The notes under the pieces were generated by a model. That model did no database searches. It saw only the letters and a list, made by a program, of their open reading frames with translations, and had not been told where the DNA came from. Positions 27,407 through 36,489 of a DNA stretch of 64,000 bases are shown here, piece by piece. The translations under genes were made by a program, and so were the position numbers. The DNA is from Oceanospirillaceae bacterium. GTDB taxonomy: Bacteria > Pseudomonadota > Gammaproteobacteria > Pseudomonadales > Litoribrevibacteraceae. The stretch is from contig JADFAD010000012.1 of assembly GCA_015665455.1 (NCBI GenBank), positions 134,190-198,189 of the forward strand. The letters run 5' to 3'. The first letter of the stretch is position 1; each line of letters opens with the position of its first letter.

Positions 27407-27823
27407 ATGACTTCGTCGATGATATTTTTCCCTGTGTTGGCTCAAGTGCTCTTGACGCTTTTGCTCTTTGTTTTATTACTTATTCGCAAAGGTGACGCAG
27501 TTAAGGAAGGGCGAGTGGACAGAGAAGAAACCGCTTTGGACAATAAAAAATGGCCCAGTGACGTGGTCCAAGTCTCCAATAACATAGCAAACCAATTCGA
27601 AATACCTACATTGTTCTATGTATTGTGCTTGGTGTTTTTTAGTTTAAATGAAGTTTCGACTTCAGTAGTTACTTTGGCTTGGCTGTTTGTTGTGAGTCGA
27701 TATGTTCATGCGTTTGTACACGTTACTTCAAACTATGTGCCCGTGAGAATGAAAATGTTCTCTATTGGGGTGATTACATTACTGATACTGACGGTAAAAG
27801 CGTTTCTAGTATTATTTGCTTAA
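27407..27823 (+). CDS. MAPEG-family membrane protein
   Basis: This 138-residue protein has four predicted helices. It contains the family pattern NNIANQFEIPTLFYVLCLV and RYVHAFVHVTSNYVPVRMK. MAPEG proteins are trimeric membrane enzymes related to glutathione S-transferases. In bacteria their substrates are mostly unknown. It follows marR by eight bases and has AAAGGA upstream, so the two form an operon. A link to electrophile or lipid-peroxide stress is an inference. Confidence 0.85.
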   Translation: MTSSMIFFPVLAQVLLTLLLFVLLLIRKGDAVKEGRVDREETALDNKKWPSDVVQVSNNIANQFEIPTLFYVLCLVFFSLNEVSTSVVTLAWLFVVSRYVHAFVHVTSNYVPVRMKMFSIGVITLLILTVKAFLVLFA

Positions 27824-27938
27824 CGATTCTTTTATCTATTTGGGGAGGTTAAGTTAAACAGTAAATATGCTTTGATACCCTTTGGTTAGCCTATATTTTA
27901 CTTCAGTGTTAATGATGGACGACCTCGGAGAGCATTAA

Positions 27939-28240
27939 GTGGTAATTGAAGTAGTAGACATTTTAGCGGTCTTAATTGCAGGGTTTATATTTGGAGCCGT
28001 ATGGTATTCGCCTGCTTTGTTTCTAAATCAATTGGGTAGAGAAGCAGGTGTTGCTATTTCATGAGGTTAGCTTTGTAATAGGGACTATAAAAGGAGGTGT
28101 CAAAAGTCTATTTATTGTAATGGCGTCAATGGGCATCAATTATCAATTTGCGCAGCCTTAAACACTGGTTAATTGATGGTGGATTTCAAGTAGGAGGCTT
28201 TGCAATTATGGGAGGCATAATAGGGCTTGGACTCAATTAG
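27939..28240 (+). pseudogene. Decayed DUF1761-family membrane protein gene
   Basis: A GTG start with GGAG eight bases upstream opens a frame that reads VVIEVVDILAVLIAGFIFGA then VWYSPALF, the N-terminus of DUF1761 proteins. It stops at 28062-28064. Matching later pieces follow: GVKSLFIVMASMGINYQF in one frame, then SLKHWLIDGGFQVGGFAIMG after a one-base shift, ending at 28240. The total is about 300 bases, compared with roughly 390 for an intact member, so it carries an internal deletion and a frameshift. Confidence 0.75.
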
Positions 28241-28433
28241 AGTAAAAATACTAATTATCTTAGCTAATATGTGATAACTTTCTCAGATTCGAATCGTTTT
28301 GTGCTAATTAACGACAAGATGTCGCTTAAAGGCAAGCCTAACCCCGCTTAAGAGGTTAGTATGCTATGAAATGAAATAAGAAGGTTTCCACGATTTAAGT
28401 GAGAAACTCTAAAAGCTAGCAAAGGTGAATGCA

Positions 28434-29453
28434 GTGAAAAACAATAATAACAAGCTGAAAAAACTTGTACCCGTCGTTGCCCTATCTCTTATGAGTGCCG
28501 GTTGTAACCTAATTTATAAAACTACAGGCGATACCATGGCTGGCTATAGCTCAGCTCATGCGGTTCCTTATGTTTTAAGCCTTAATGATACTGATATGGG
28601 CTGTGCTACGGGTGAGGCGATGACGCCTTTCCTAATGTCTTTCAGTCGTGTTACCAACCCAGCTGATAATGTCGGTGTTTTGATGTATTCCTCTGCAGCG
28701 ACATGTGCGGAACAAAAAGCTTGGGATCATGAGCTGAGCTACCTTCGAGCCGTTCGTGCAGGTAATGCTTCAGAAGCAGAGGATGCACGTGAACTTGAAA
28801 AGCGTTCATACGCGATTGCAGCTCAACGCCAATACAAAGCTTACAAGCACATGGAAGCATATTTCGATGTGAAAGTTGGTGAAGAGTGCGGTGACGTAGA
28901 TGACCGTGAAGACCAATTGATTTGGCTAATGGGCATCGTCTCTGGTTTGCAAGCGTTGAACAGCCAATTAGCATCTCTATCTGATCAAGGTATTCCAACC
29001 AATATTGCATCTAAAGCTGGCCGAGCCGCTGCTTGTTTGGATGACGCGGACTGGTGGGGTGTACCTTCGTCAATCAGAGCTTTGGTTTGGACTATGGTTC
29101 CTGGTGTGATGCCAAAAGGGCAAAATGCTTGGGAGCGTCTAGCTCAGTCTTCTAAGCAAGGTGAGAACAATGGCGTTCGTCTAGCTCACGTATTTCAGGC
29201 ATTAGCTGCTCTAAATGCGGGTAACACAGAATTAGTAAAAGATGTAATTCGTGCTCACGTGGCATCGCTTAAATCTATGCCTGTTCGTAAAGATGCAGCG
29301 ATGTTAGATCGAATTGCAACGTTGACCTTACGCTCGATTTCAGATCGCATGTGGACTGAGCAAACTGGCCACCGTACACCTACGGGCCGTTTTGGTAAGT
29401 TCCCAGATGATCAGGTAAAAGTAGAAACCATTGATATTGATGATCTTCTATAA
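28434..29453 (+). CDS. TatT-like lipoprotein of a TRAP-type transporter
   Basis: From the GTG at 28434 (AAAGGTG before it) this has 339 residues with a lipoprotein signal. The lipobox is SLMSAGC, with Cys at about residue 24. The mature protein is helical with repeat-like alanine-rich stretches, fitting the TPR-like T-component (TatT) family found with some TRAP transporters. Several cysteines (GCATGE, ATCAEQ, EECGDV, AACLDD) are scattered in it. It is followed by a binding protein and a large TRAP permease in the same direction. TatT assignment rests on resemblance and context. Confidence 0.68.
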   Translation: MKNNNNKLKKLVPVVALSLMSAGCNLIYKTTGDTMAGYSSAHAVPYVLSLNDTDMGCATGEAMTPFLMSFSRVTNPADNVGVLMYSSAATCAEQKAWDHELSYLRAVRAGNASEAEDARELEKRSYAIAAQRQYKAYKHMEAYFDVKVGEECGDVDDREDQLIWLMGIVSGLQALNSQLASLSDQGIPTNIASKAGRAAACLDDADWWGVPSSIRALVWTMVPGVMPKGQNAWERLAQSSKQGENNGVRLAHVFQALAALNAGNTELVKDVIRAHVASLKSMPVRKDAAMLDRIATLTLRSISDRMWTEQTGHRTPTGRFGKFPDDQVKVETIDIDDLL

Positions 29454-29517
29454 CAAAAAAACTAATAATAAATAATTTAATAAAAACAAGAGATAAACTC
29501 GAAAAGAGGCAAACTTT

Positions 29518-30522
29518 ATGTCGTTCAAAAAGATTCTGGCTGCAGGCTTTGCGGCCAGCTTGGCTATGGGTAGTGTTCAAGCTGCAGAAAAGCGTTCATT
29601 TTGTGTATTTGATCCAGTTGGGGCTAATGGCCCACTGTTTAACTTAATGAAAGATTCAAAAACATTCGCTCTAAATGCGGGTGTTGAGCTTGAGTTACAC
29701 GCTTATACCGATGAAAAAATTGCTGCAGAAGATTTCAAAGCAGGTCAATGTGATAGCGTTTTACTAACGGGTACTCGTGCTCGTGAATTTAATCAGTTCA
29801 CTGGTACATTAGAAGCTATGGGAGCGATCACGAGTAATGATCAGCTAAAGCTTATCCTTCAGACGTTGCATTCGCCTAAAGGTGCAAAGTTCATGAAAGA
29901 AGGTAACTATGAAGTAGCGGGTGTTTTACCTGCTGGTGCCATCTATTTGTTCATGCGTGATAAGTCTGTTGTTGATGTTAAAGATCTTCAAGGCAAGAAA
30001 ATTGCTACTCAAGACTATGATCCTGCAGCTTTGACAATGGTTCGCCATGTTGGTGGTTCGGTTGTTCCTGCTACGTCTTCTACTTTTGCTGGTAAGTTCA
30101 ATAACGGCAGCGTAGACATTGCCTATGCTCCAGCCGTTGCTTACACGCCTTTAGAGTTATACAAAGGTCTTGGTACTGACGGTGGCGTGTTCAACTATAA
30201 AATCGCTCAGATGAATTTCCAGATCATTATTCATACAGACAGAATGCCTGAAGGTTTTGGTCAGAAGTCTCGTGAATTCTCTATGGGCCGTTTTGACGAA
30301 GCATTTGAGCTGATCAAAACTGCGGAAGCTGAAATTAAGCCTAATTACTGGGTAGACCCTCTAACTGCAGAACATACAGCTGGTTATGACAACATGCTGC
30401 GTGATGTTCGTATTTCTCTACGTGATGAAAATGTTTATCACCCGAAAGCTCTTAAACTAATGTACAAGGTTCGCTGTAAGAAAGATGCCTCTCGTTCTGA
30501 GTGTGCGGAAGGTCTTGAGTAA
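29518..30522 (+). CDS. Periplasmic solute-binding protein of the TRAP set
   Basis: This 334-residue exported protein has a signal peptide (cleavage after VQA, about residue 22). It shows a two-lobed binding-protein layout, with a hinge motif VKDLQGKKIATQDYDPAAL. It is unlike the classical DctP family at the N-terminus (EKRSFCVFDPVGANGPLFNL) and resembles the DUF6091-type putative solute-binding proteins found beside TRAP permeases. It lies between the lipoprotein and the permease, so it is probably the receptor. The ligand is unknown. Confidence 0.75.
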   Translation: MSFKKILAAGFAASLAMGSVQAAEKRSFCVFDPVGANGPLFNLMKDSKTFALNAGVELELHAYTDEKIAAEDFKAGQCDSVLLTGTRAREFNQFTGTLEAMGAITSNDQLKLILQTLHSPKGAKFMKEGNYEVAGVLPAGAIYLFMRDKSVVDVKDLQGKKIATQDYDPAALTMVRHVGGSVVPATSSTFAGKFNNGSVDIAYAPAVAYTPLELYKGLGTDGGVFNYKIAQMNFQIIIHTDRMPEGFGQKSREFSMGRFDEAFELIKTAEAEIKPNYWVDPLTAEHTAGYDNMLRDVRISLRDENVYHPKALKLMYKVRCKKDASRSECAEGLE

Positions 30523-30614
30523 ACCAAATTTTTGTCATTAATTTATATTCAAATATTCAGTTGTAAACCCAGGCAGGGATGCCTTGGGTTTTGAATTCAG
30601 AAGAGGGTGAGTAC

Positions 30615-32687
30615 ATGTCTACAGGTGGCATTGCCAAACGTAGTTGGCAGGAGTGGCTATCTTCACTCCCAGTGTTTTTCTTATTGCTGGGTGTGATTGC
30701 ATACACAACAAGTGCAGATATCCATTCACAGTTATTGAAACTAGGTCAGAGCACCTGGGATACATATTTTGAGTTACGTAATGATCCTGCAGAGCCAAGC
30801 TGTAATCCTGCATTTGATGTGGATTCAGAGTTAGCAAAGCTTGTTGCGAGTAAAGAAGCAGAAGCAGCGGAAGACGAATTTGGTTTGTTTGATGATTCGC
30901 CTATTGATACCGGTGCAATGCGTCAGTCGTTGGAACGCTCTAAATCTCTGTGTCAGGAGAAATTTGCGACTTATGAAAGCATTCAGGATCAAATGACAAC
31001 ATCCGTTGTTATTTACCGTACGGTTGAACGCTTCATTGCTGATATCGTTGCGTTTGGATTAGGTGCTCAGAAGTTCATTCTTGCGTTTCTTGTGATCATT
31101 TGTGCTGCAACTGCGACATTATCTCGTCATCAAATTGCAATGCGTCCAATGGAGTCTGAGTTAGATCATCGTTGGTCTTCTTTGATGCAGGTTATTGCAA
31201 ATGGCATGTTATTTTACTCTTCAATTGCGTTTTGGAATTTGTCCTACGTTGGCAAAGAAACGATTGATGCTCAACGCGAAGGGATTCATATTGCTTGGGT
31301 CGTTGGTTTTGGTGTTTTAACTCTTTGTAGCCTCTATCAATTAATTAAGATCCCTAAAGATGCTAAAAAAGGTGGCGGCTTTGGCCATGCCATGCTTTCT
31401 GTGCCTCTTTACACTCAGATGTGTTTGATATCGGGTACTTACTTCATCATACAAGGGCATACCGCAGGTATTGGTGTTTACCTTGATAAGATGATGGATT
31501 TCTCTGATATGTTCCTGAATCTTGGGTTGTTTGTTTGGACGGGTATGATGCTAAAGAATACGCGTTTAGCATCTTTGGTATTTAACGTATTCCGACCTTT
31601 CAGAATGCCAACTGAGTTATTAGCATTTGTGGCCGTTGTGGTTGCAGCAGTACCAACCGCGTATACCGGTGCTTCAGGTATCTTTGTTATCGCAGTGGGT
31701 GCGGTGATTTATCAAGAGCTAAGACGTGCAGGCGCACGACGCCAATTGGCGCTTGCTACGACCGCTATGTCGGGCAGTATGGGTGTGGTTTTACGTCCTT
31801 GTCTATTGGTTGTAATCATTGCCTACCTAAATCGTGACGTGACTACGGATGAGCTTTTCTTTTGGGGTAACCGAGTATTTATTCTTACTGCTGTTCTTTT
31901 CCTTGCTTTTGTTTGGTTTACTCGTGATAGATCCGTTAAGGCAAATCCAGCGCCTCTAGCAGAAGCAATACCTCAAGCATTGAAGCTTCTAAAGCCACTT
32001 CTTCCATATGTGTTGGTGCTTGTTTCAGTGGTTCTTTTCTATAACTACGTTTTAGATACTGCGCTGAATGAATTCTCAGCACCGCGTATTCTGCCAGTTA
32101 TTCTTCTTGGTTTCTTGTTGTATGAGCACTTCACGCGTGATCGTGTGGAAGCGACCGAAGAAGAACCTGAATACAAAGGCATTGAGCATTCTACCCGTTC
32201 TTCTGTTAATGAAACCACAGCGCACATCGGAGCATTGTTATTGGTGATGGGGTTATCTGTAAGTATTGGTGGCGTGATGGAGCGCTCCGGTGTTATGGAA
32301 ATGTTCCCTCAGGTCTTCGATAGCCCGTGGATTGCAATGACTGCGTTGGTTGTTCTACTGGTCTTTGTTGGAATGATCATGGACCCATACGGCGCCGTGA
32401 TTCTTGTGAACGCAACGATTGCTGCCATTGCCTTTGAAAGTGGCATTGAACCACTTCACTTCTGGATGGTTTGTTTGGTTGCTTTCGAGCTTGGGTATTT
32501 AAGTCCACCGGTGGCCTTGAATCACTTGTTAACCAGGCAGGTCGTGGGTGAAAAAGAAGTTGAATTGGCCAGTCAGGAAGGTGGTAATTTCTGGCGACGT
32601 CATGAGAAGATTCTGCTTCCGTTAGTCACAATGGCAACTGCGTTAGTGATTGTTGCTTATGTACCGCTTTGGTATATGTCGAGCTAA
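30615..32687 (+). CDS. TRAP transporter large permease (fused small/large membrane subunit)
   Basis: From the ATG at 30615 (AGAGGG upstream) the protein has 690 residues and many membrane helices. An N-terminal helix is followed by a periplasmic stretch (about 35-135) and further helices before a DctM-like core (about 330-680). The core includes AYTGASGIFVIAVGAVIYQE and MIMDPYGAVILVNATIA. The size suggests fusion of DctQ-like and DctM-like parts. A longer start at 30579 is possible but lacks support. It ends at a bidirectional terminator. Confidence 0.87.
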   Translation: MSTGGIAKRSWQEWLSSLPVFFLLLGVIAYTTSADIHSQLLKLGQSTWDTYFELRNDPAEPSCNPAFDVDSELAKLVASKEAEAAEDEFGLFDDSPIDTGAMRQSLERSKSLCQEKFATYESIQDQMTTSVVIYRTVERFIADIVAFGLGAQKFILAFLVIICAATATLSRHQIAMRPMESELDHRWSSLMQVIANGMLFYSSIAFWNLSYVGKETIDAQREGIHIAWVVGFGVLTLCSLYQLIKIPKDAKKGGGFGHAMLSVPLYTQMCLISGTYFIIQGHTAGIGVYLDKMMDFSDMFLNLGLFVWTGMMLKNTRLASLVFNVFRPFRMPTELLAFVAVVVAAVPTAYTGASGIFVIAVGAVIYQELRRAGARRQLALATTAMSGSMGVVLRPCLLVVIIAYLNRDVTTDELFFWGNRVFILTAVLFLAFVWFTRDRSVKANPAPLAEAIPQALKLLKPLLPYVLVLVSVVLFYNYVLDTALNEFSAPRILPVILLGFLLYEHFTRDRVEATEEEPEYKGIEHSTRSSVNETTAHIGALLLVMGLSVSIGGVMERSGVMEMFPQVFDSPWIAMTALVVLLVFVGMIMDPYGAVILVNATIAAIAFESGIEPLHFWMVCLVAFELGYLSPPVALNHLLTRQVVGEKEVELASQEGGNFWRRHEKILLPLVTMATALVIVAYVPLWYMSS

Positions 32688-32709
32688 CAGGCATTCAGAT
32701 GTAATAAAG

Positions 32710-32738
32710 AAAGGGGCTTATTTAGCCCCTTTTTTTAT
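32710..32738. terminator. Bidirectional terminator after the TRAP permease
   Basis: A 9-bp stem (AAAGGGGCT / AGCCCCTTT) with a five-base loop is followed by T-runs on both strands. It separates the TRAP operon from the leftward ydcH gene. Confidence 0.88.
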
Positions 32739-32770
32739 ACTTGTCGGATCACTTGAAACGAGTTTGACTG

Positions 32771-33019
32771 CTATGAATAGGACTTTGTGGATCGAAGAAT
32801 TTTAAACAGGTTATCTTTTAATTGAAGTCGCTCTTTCTTTATCTCATCAAGGTACTCTTCAGAAGATATTTCGACGCCTTCTTCAATGCGGTGAATTTCT
32901 TTATCTACTTTGTGATAGGTCTCAAACAACGCTTGGAAGTGACGATCAGTCATTTTTAGGGTGTGGATTTCATCTTTGAACTCAGGCAGCTCATTTGCAA
33001 GGCTGTGGTTTTCTATCAT
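32771..33019 (-). CDS. YdcH-family protein (DUF465)
   Basis: This 82-residue helical, charged protein has the DUF465 layout: FKDEIHTLKMTDRHFQALFE then YHKVDKEIHRIEEGVE and KKERLQLKDNLFKIL. It should form a two-helix coiled coil in the cytoplasm. YdcH-type proteins are widespread in proteobacteria with no settled function. It ends close to the bidirectional terminator at 32710. Confidence 0.85.
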   Translation of the reverse strand: MIENHSLANELPEFKDEIHTLKMTDRHFQALFETYHKVDKEIHRIEEGVEISSEEYLDEIKKERLQLKDNLFKILRSTKSYS

Positions 33020-33160
33020 CCATCAGTACTCTCAAGTTTATCGATAGGATCAATTATCGCAAAAATTGAAAGTGTGTCGATTGACTAAAATCAAAAAACT
33101 TAATTAAACGGTTATGATTTATTGGCTGAATTCAATGAAATGATAGAAGCTGATTTTGTG

Positions 33161-33197
33161 AAGCTCTTCTTTTCTATCCCTAGATATCGAAGAGCTT
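33161..33197. other. Inverted repeat between ydcH and the DUF2489 gene
   Basis: AAGCTCTTC (33161-33169) and GAAGAGCTT (33189-33197) form a perfect 9-bp stem with a 19-base loop just past the DUF2489 gene. It may terminate the leftward mate-DUF2489 transcript, but no T-run follows it. Confidence 0.35.
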
Positions 33198-33218
33198 GTG
33201 TGTGGTCTCAGACGTTCT

Positions 33219-33695
33219 CTACTTTTTGGCGTATTTAATGGTTGGAGAAAACTCGAATTTTTGACGTTTAAGTTGTTCCACTGAGCTTGCGAATAGGTCT
33301 TCATAATCCTGCTCTAGCACTTTCATGTCTTTTTCGAACTGACGTTTTGTATTTTTATCGAGGGCCTTCCAGTTTTCATGCGTTGGTATATGAGCAACTT
33401 TGTCATAAATGACGCTGAAAACGGTGTAAGGTTCTTTTTCTTTTTCCGAAAGAGGAAGGTTATCTAGAAGTACTTTTAGGCGAATTGAAGCCTCGATGAG
33501 TTCGATTTGGTTATCACCGTAAGCACTGCTGATTACACGAATGCTTTCCGTTATGTGGTCATGTTTATCATTAACGGTTTTAAGGATCTCTTCTTCCTGT
33601 TGTTTCACCTTTTTTGTGAGTGACAAAGCCCAATAAGCCAAAGAACCAATGATCAAAACGGCCAAAACAATTAAGACAATATATAGGGTAGTCAT
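33219..33695 (-). CDS. DUF2489-domain membrane-anchored protein
   Basis: This 158-residue protein has one N-terminal membrane helix (about 4-26; YIVLIVLAVLIIGSLAYWAL). A cytoplasmic domain typical of DUF2489 follows, with IELIEASIRLKVLLDNLPL and FSVIYDKVAHIPTHENWKAL. Its function is not known. The mate gene ends two bases before its start codon, so the two are cotranscribed. Confidence 0.8.
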   Translation of the reverse strand: MTTLYIVLIVLAVLIIGSLAYWALSLTKKVKQQEEEILKTVNDKHDHITESIRVISSAYGDNQIELIEASIRLKVLLDNLPLSEKEKEPYTVFSVIYDKVAHIPTHENWKALDKNTKRQFEKDMKVLEQDYEDLFASSVEQLKRQKFEFSPTIKYAKK

Positions 33696-33696
33696 T

Positions 33697-35034
33697 CTAC
33701 GAAACCTTAGTTTGTACTGTTGCTTTATTTACAATGAGAACAGCAATGATCGCTGTTACAAAATATCCGGATGTGACTCCGATCAGTAAGCCTCTGAATC
33801 CATCAATGGAACCGCCTATCCATGCGAAGGGCACCGTAATCAATATTAAGCGAATGATGCTTACTGATAACGCATACTTAGGTCGAGAGAGCGCATTCAA
33901 AGACGACGCGGATAATATCACAATTCCCATGGCGCCATAGCCAAGTGGCATGATTGTAAGTACTAAACCTACGTTGTAATGAACTTCGGGTGAGGTACTG
34001 AAGATAGAAGCAATGGGTTCTGCCAGAAGCACCAACACAATATAGATCAGGAACTGCCACAGCAGAGAGAATCTACGAGTAATGCTGATGGCTTTTCTTA
34101 CTCGATCAAACTTCTTCGCGCCGAAGTTTTGGCTGATCAGAGGAGGAAGGGTCATCGACAGTGCCAGAATCATCATAATGGCGAGGGATTCAATTCGATT
34201 GCCAACGCCGAAGGCTGCCACGGCAGCTTCGCCGTATTGCGCGGTAATGGCAATTAGAATGCTGCCAGCAATAGGTGTAAGCATGTTGGCAGCGGCAGCT
34301 GGTAAACCAATGCTCAAAATTTTAGAAGCGTGGTAATTGAACTGAGTTATTTCGGGTAACCCTTCGAACCAATGCTCTCTTTTTTGGACGTAGATCAGGC
34401 AAAGCACCCAACTGATTGCCCAAGCCAATAAAGACGCTACTGCGGCACCTTTAAGCCCTAGTCCTTCGAAAGATCCAACCCCAAAAATAAACAGTGGATC
34501 GAAGATGACATTAAGAATGGAGCTCACAGCCATGATTGCAGCAGGAAACTTGGTGTTGCCCTCAGCCCGTTGCAAACTATTGATGGTCATAATCATGGTG
34601 TAGAACGGAGCAGCGAGATACCAATAGGTGATGTAATCCATAATCAATTCGATCATTTGATCGTCCGCACCCAGCAGGGCAAAAATAGGCCTACTGAATA
34701 CATAACCTATTAAACTGGCTGTAGAAACAATCAAGAGGTTCAGTAATATGGCACTGATGTGCATATTTTCTTTGTTGCCTGTTCCGCGACCGAGCGCTTG
34801 GGCAACATACGCGGAAACCCCAATGCCAAGACCAATGGACAAACTTAAAAACGTAAACGTGACGGGGAAGCTGAAACTCAGTGCTGCCAGTTCTCGAACG
34901 CCTAATAGACCAACAAAATAAGCGTCGGCCAGATGAAAACACATCAAACTGATTAACCCTAATGTCATGGGTAAGGTCAGCTTTATTAATGTCGTGCTAA
35001 TGTTGTCTTCGAGTAGGTTTGGTCTGCGGCTCAT
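33697..35034 (-). CDS. MATE-family multidrug/Na+ exporter
   Basis: This 445-residue protein has 12 predicted helices in two homologous halves, typical of MATE exporters that pump drugs or metabolites with Na+ or H+. The N-terminus ISTTLIKLTLPMTLGLISLM and the repeat pattern ALGRGTGNKENMHIS / NFGAKKFDRVRKAISITRR (after helices 2 and 8) match the family. Start is the ATG at 35034. The substrate cannot be told. It shares a transcript with the DUF2489 gene. Confidence 0.9.
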   Translation of the reverse strand: MSRRPNLLEDNISTTLIKLTLPMTLGLISLMCFHLADAYFVGLLGVRELAALSFSFPVTFTFLSLSIGLGIGVSAYVAQALGRGTGNKENMHISAILLNLLIVSTASLIGYVFSRPIFALLGADDQMIELIMDYITYWYLAAPFYTMIMTINSLQRAEGNTKFPAAIMAVSSILNVIFDPLFIFGVGSFEGLGLKGAAVASLLAWAISWVLCLIYVQKREHWFEGLPEITQFNYHASKILSIGLPAAAANMLTPIAGSILIAITAQYGEAAVAAFGVGNRIESLAIMMILALSMTLPPLISQNFGAKKFDRVRKAISITRRFSLLWQFLIYIVLVLLAEPIASIFSTSPEVHYNVGLVLTIMPLGYGAMGIVILSASSLNALSRPKYALSVSIIRLILITVPFAWIGGSIDGFRGLLIGVTSGYFVTAIIAVLIVNKATVQTKVS

Positions 35035-35225
35035 GTGCTACTTCTTGGTGCAAAGAAAGGGTAAATGCTAACACAGCTGACTGAATATCGGGTCGAGATT
35101 TTAATTAGTTCATAAAAGTTAATTAATCGAGAGATAAAATCCTTTCTTGTCGTGATTTATTGTTCGTGCTTGCTTAGAATATGACACCAGATTGGTATGT
35201 TGATTTTTGGCCTGGAGGGCTATAA

Positions 35226-36482
35226 ATGTTACTCAGCGGAATTAAGGGCGCATGGAGAATCGCGCAGACAACCTCAGTACTGACCAAGACAGGATTTGGG
35301 TGGCTTCGTGGCGATCGACCACCGACACCTAAACTTCTACGAGAAACGTTTGAAGACCTCGGGGCAACTTACATTAAACTGGGCCAATTCATTGCCAGTT
35401 CACCAACCCTGTTCCCAGAAGAATACGTGGAAGAATTTCAGGCGTGTCTTGATAGAACAGAAGAGCTGCCTTTTTCTTATATTGAATCGGTTTTAAAGAA
35501 AGAACTGAAACAGCCTTTGTCTGATGTTTTTTCTGAAATTGATCGACATGCTTTGGCTTCTGCGTCCATTGCTCAAGTACATGCTGCAAAGCTTGTTACT
35601 GGAGAAGACGTCGTTATTAAAGTTCAGAAGCCAGGTGTTGAGCATGTTATTCACACCGATATGAATTTCATACACTTAGCGATGAAAGTTCTAGAGATGA
35701 TCACGCCACACCTTGAGATGGCTTCTCTAGCTGACATCGTTGGTGAGATTCAAAAGTCGATGCTGGAAGAATGTGATTTCTTAAAAGAAGCAGAGAACAT
35801 TGAAGCCTTCGATCAGTTCTTAGATCGCACAGACAATACCATGGTGATTGTGCCGAAAGTTTATCACCAAGCGTCAACATCACGCGTATTAACCATGGAG
35901 CGCCTTTACGGGGTATCCATGACGAACCTTGAAGCAATCAAACAGTACAGTGAAAACCCTGAATTAACCTTGCGCATTGCCATGAATACTTGGTTTGCCA
36001 GCTTACATCAGTGTGAGATTTTTCATGCGGATGTCCATGCTGGTAACTTAATGGTACTTACCGATGGCCGTGTGGGCTTCATTGATTTTGGCATTGTCGG
36101 TCGCCTTACTCCTGGTACATGGGAAGCCATGAATGACTTTGGCGAAGCGCTGATCTCCGGTGATTATGAATCCATGGCAGATGCGATGGTGACGGTGGGC
36201 ATCACGAAACAAAAAGTAGACACCGTTAAATTATCTCGTGATCTAGAGAAATTCATTACACGAGTGGATGGGCTTCAGTCAGTAAGCTATTTAGACATCA
36301 CAGAAACTGAAAACGACATCAATAAACTGCTGACTGAATTTGTGAAAATGGCTAAACGTCACGGTATTCAATTTCCAAGGCAGTTTGGCTTGTTGATTAA
36401 ACAACTGTTGTACTTTGATCGATACCGTCATGTTATGGCGATTGACCTTGTGGCTGAAGATTACCTTTCCTTCCTCCAATAA
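35226..36482 (+). CDS. ABC1/AarF (UbiB-like) atypical kinase-family protein
   Basis: This 418-residue protein has the UbiB/ABC1 atypical kinase signatures: YIKLGQF (KxGQ), the alanine-rich loop ALASASIAQVHAAKL, the Lys in VVIKVQKPG, the catalytic FHADVHAGNLMVL and the metal-binding IDFGIVG. It is shorter than UbiB (about 540 residues) and shows no clear C-terminal membrane pair, so it is an AarF-domain paralogue and probably not UbiB itself. These proteins support lipid or quinone metabolism. GGAGGG lies about seven bases before the ATG. Confidence 0.88.
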   Translation: MLLSGIKGAWRIAQTTSVLTKTGFGWLRGDRPPTPKLLRETFEDLGATYIKLGQFIASSPTLFPEEYVEEFQACLDRTEELPFSYIESVLKKELKQPLSDVFSEIDRHALASASIAQVHAAKLVTGEDVVIKVQKPGVEHVIHTDMNFIHLAMKVLEMITPHLEMASLADIVGEIQKSMLEECDFLKEAENIEAFDQFLDRTDNTMVIVPKVYHQASTSRVLTMERLYGVSMTNLEAIKQYSENPELTLRIAMNTWFASLHQCEIFHADVHAGNLMVLTDGRVGFIDFGIVGRLTPGTWEAMNDFGEALISGDYESMADAMVTVGITKQKVDTVKLSRDLEKFITRVDGLQSVSYLDITETENDINKLLTEFVKMAKRHGIQFPRQFGLLIKQLLYFDRYRHVMAIDLVAEDYLSFLQ

Positions 36483-36489
36483 GTTGTTC

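Noticed and set aside
28286..28295. Palindrome GATTCGAATC ahead of the TatT-like gene
   Set aside because: A 10-base palindrome alone in A+T-rich DNA is expected by chance, and no partner site was seen.
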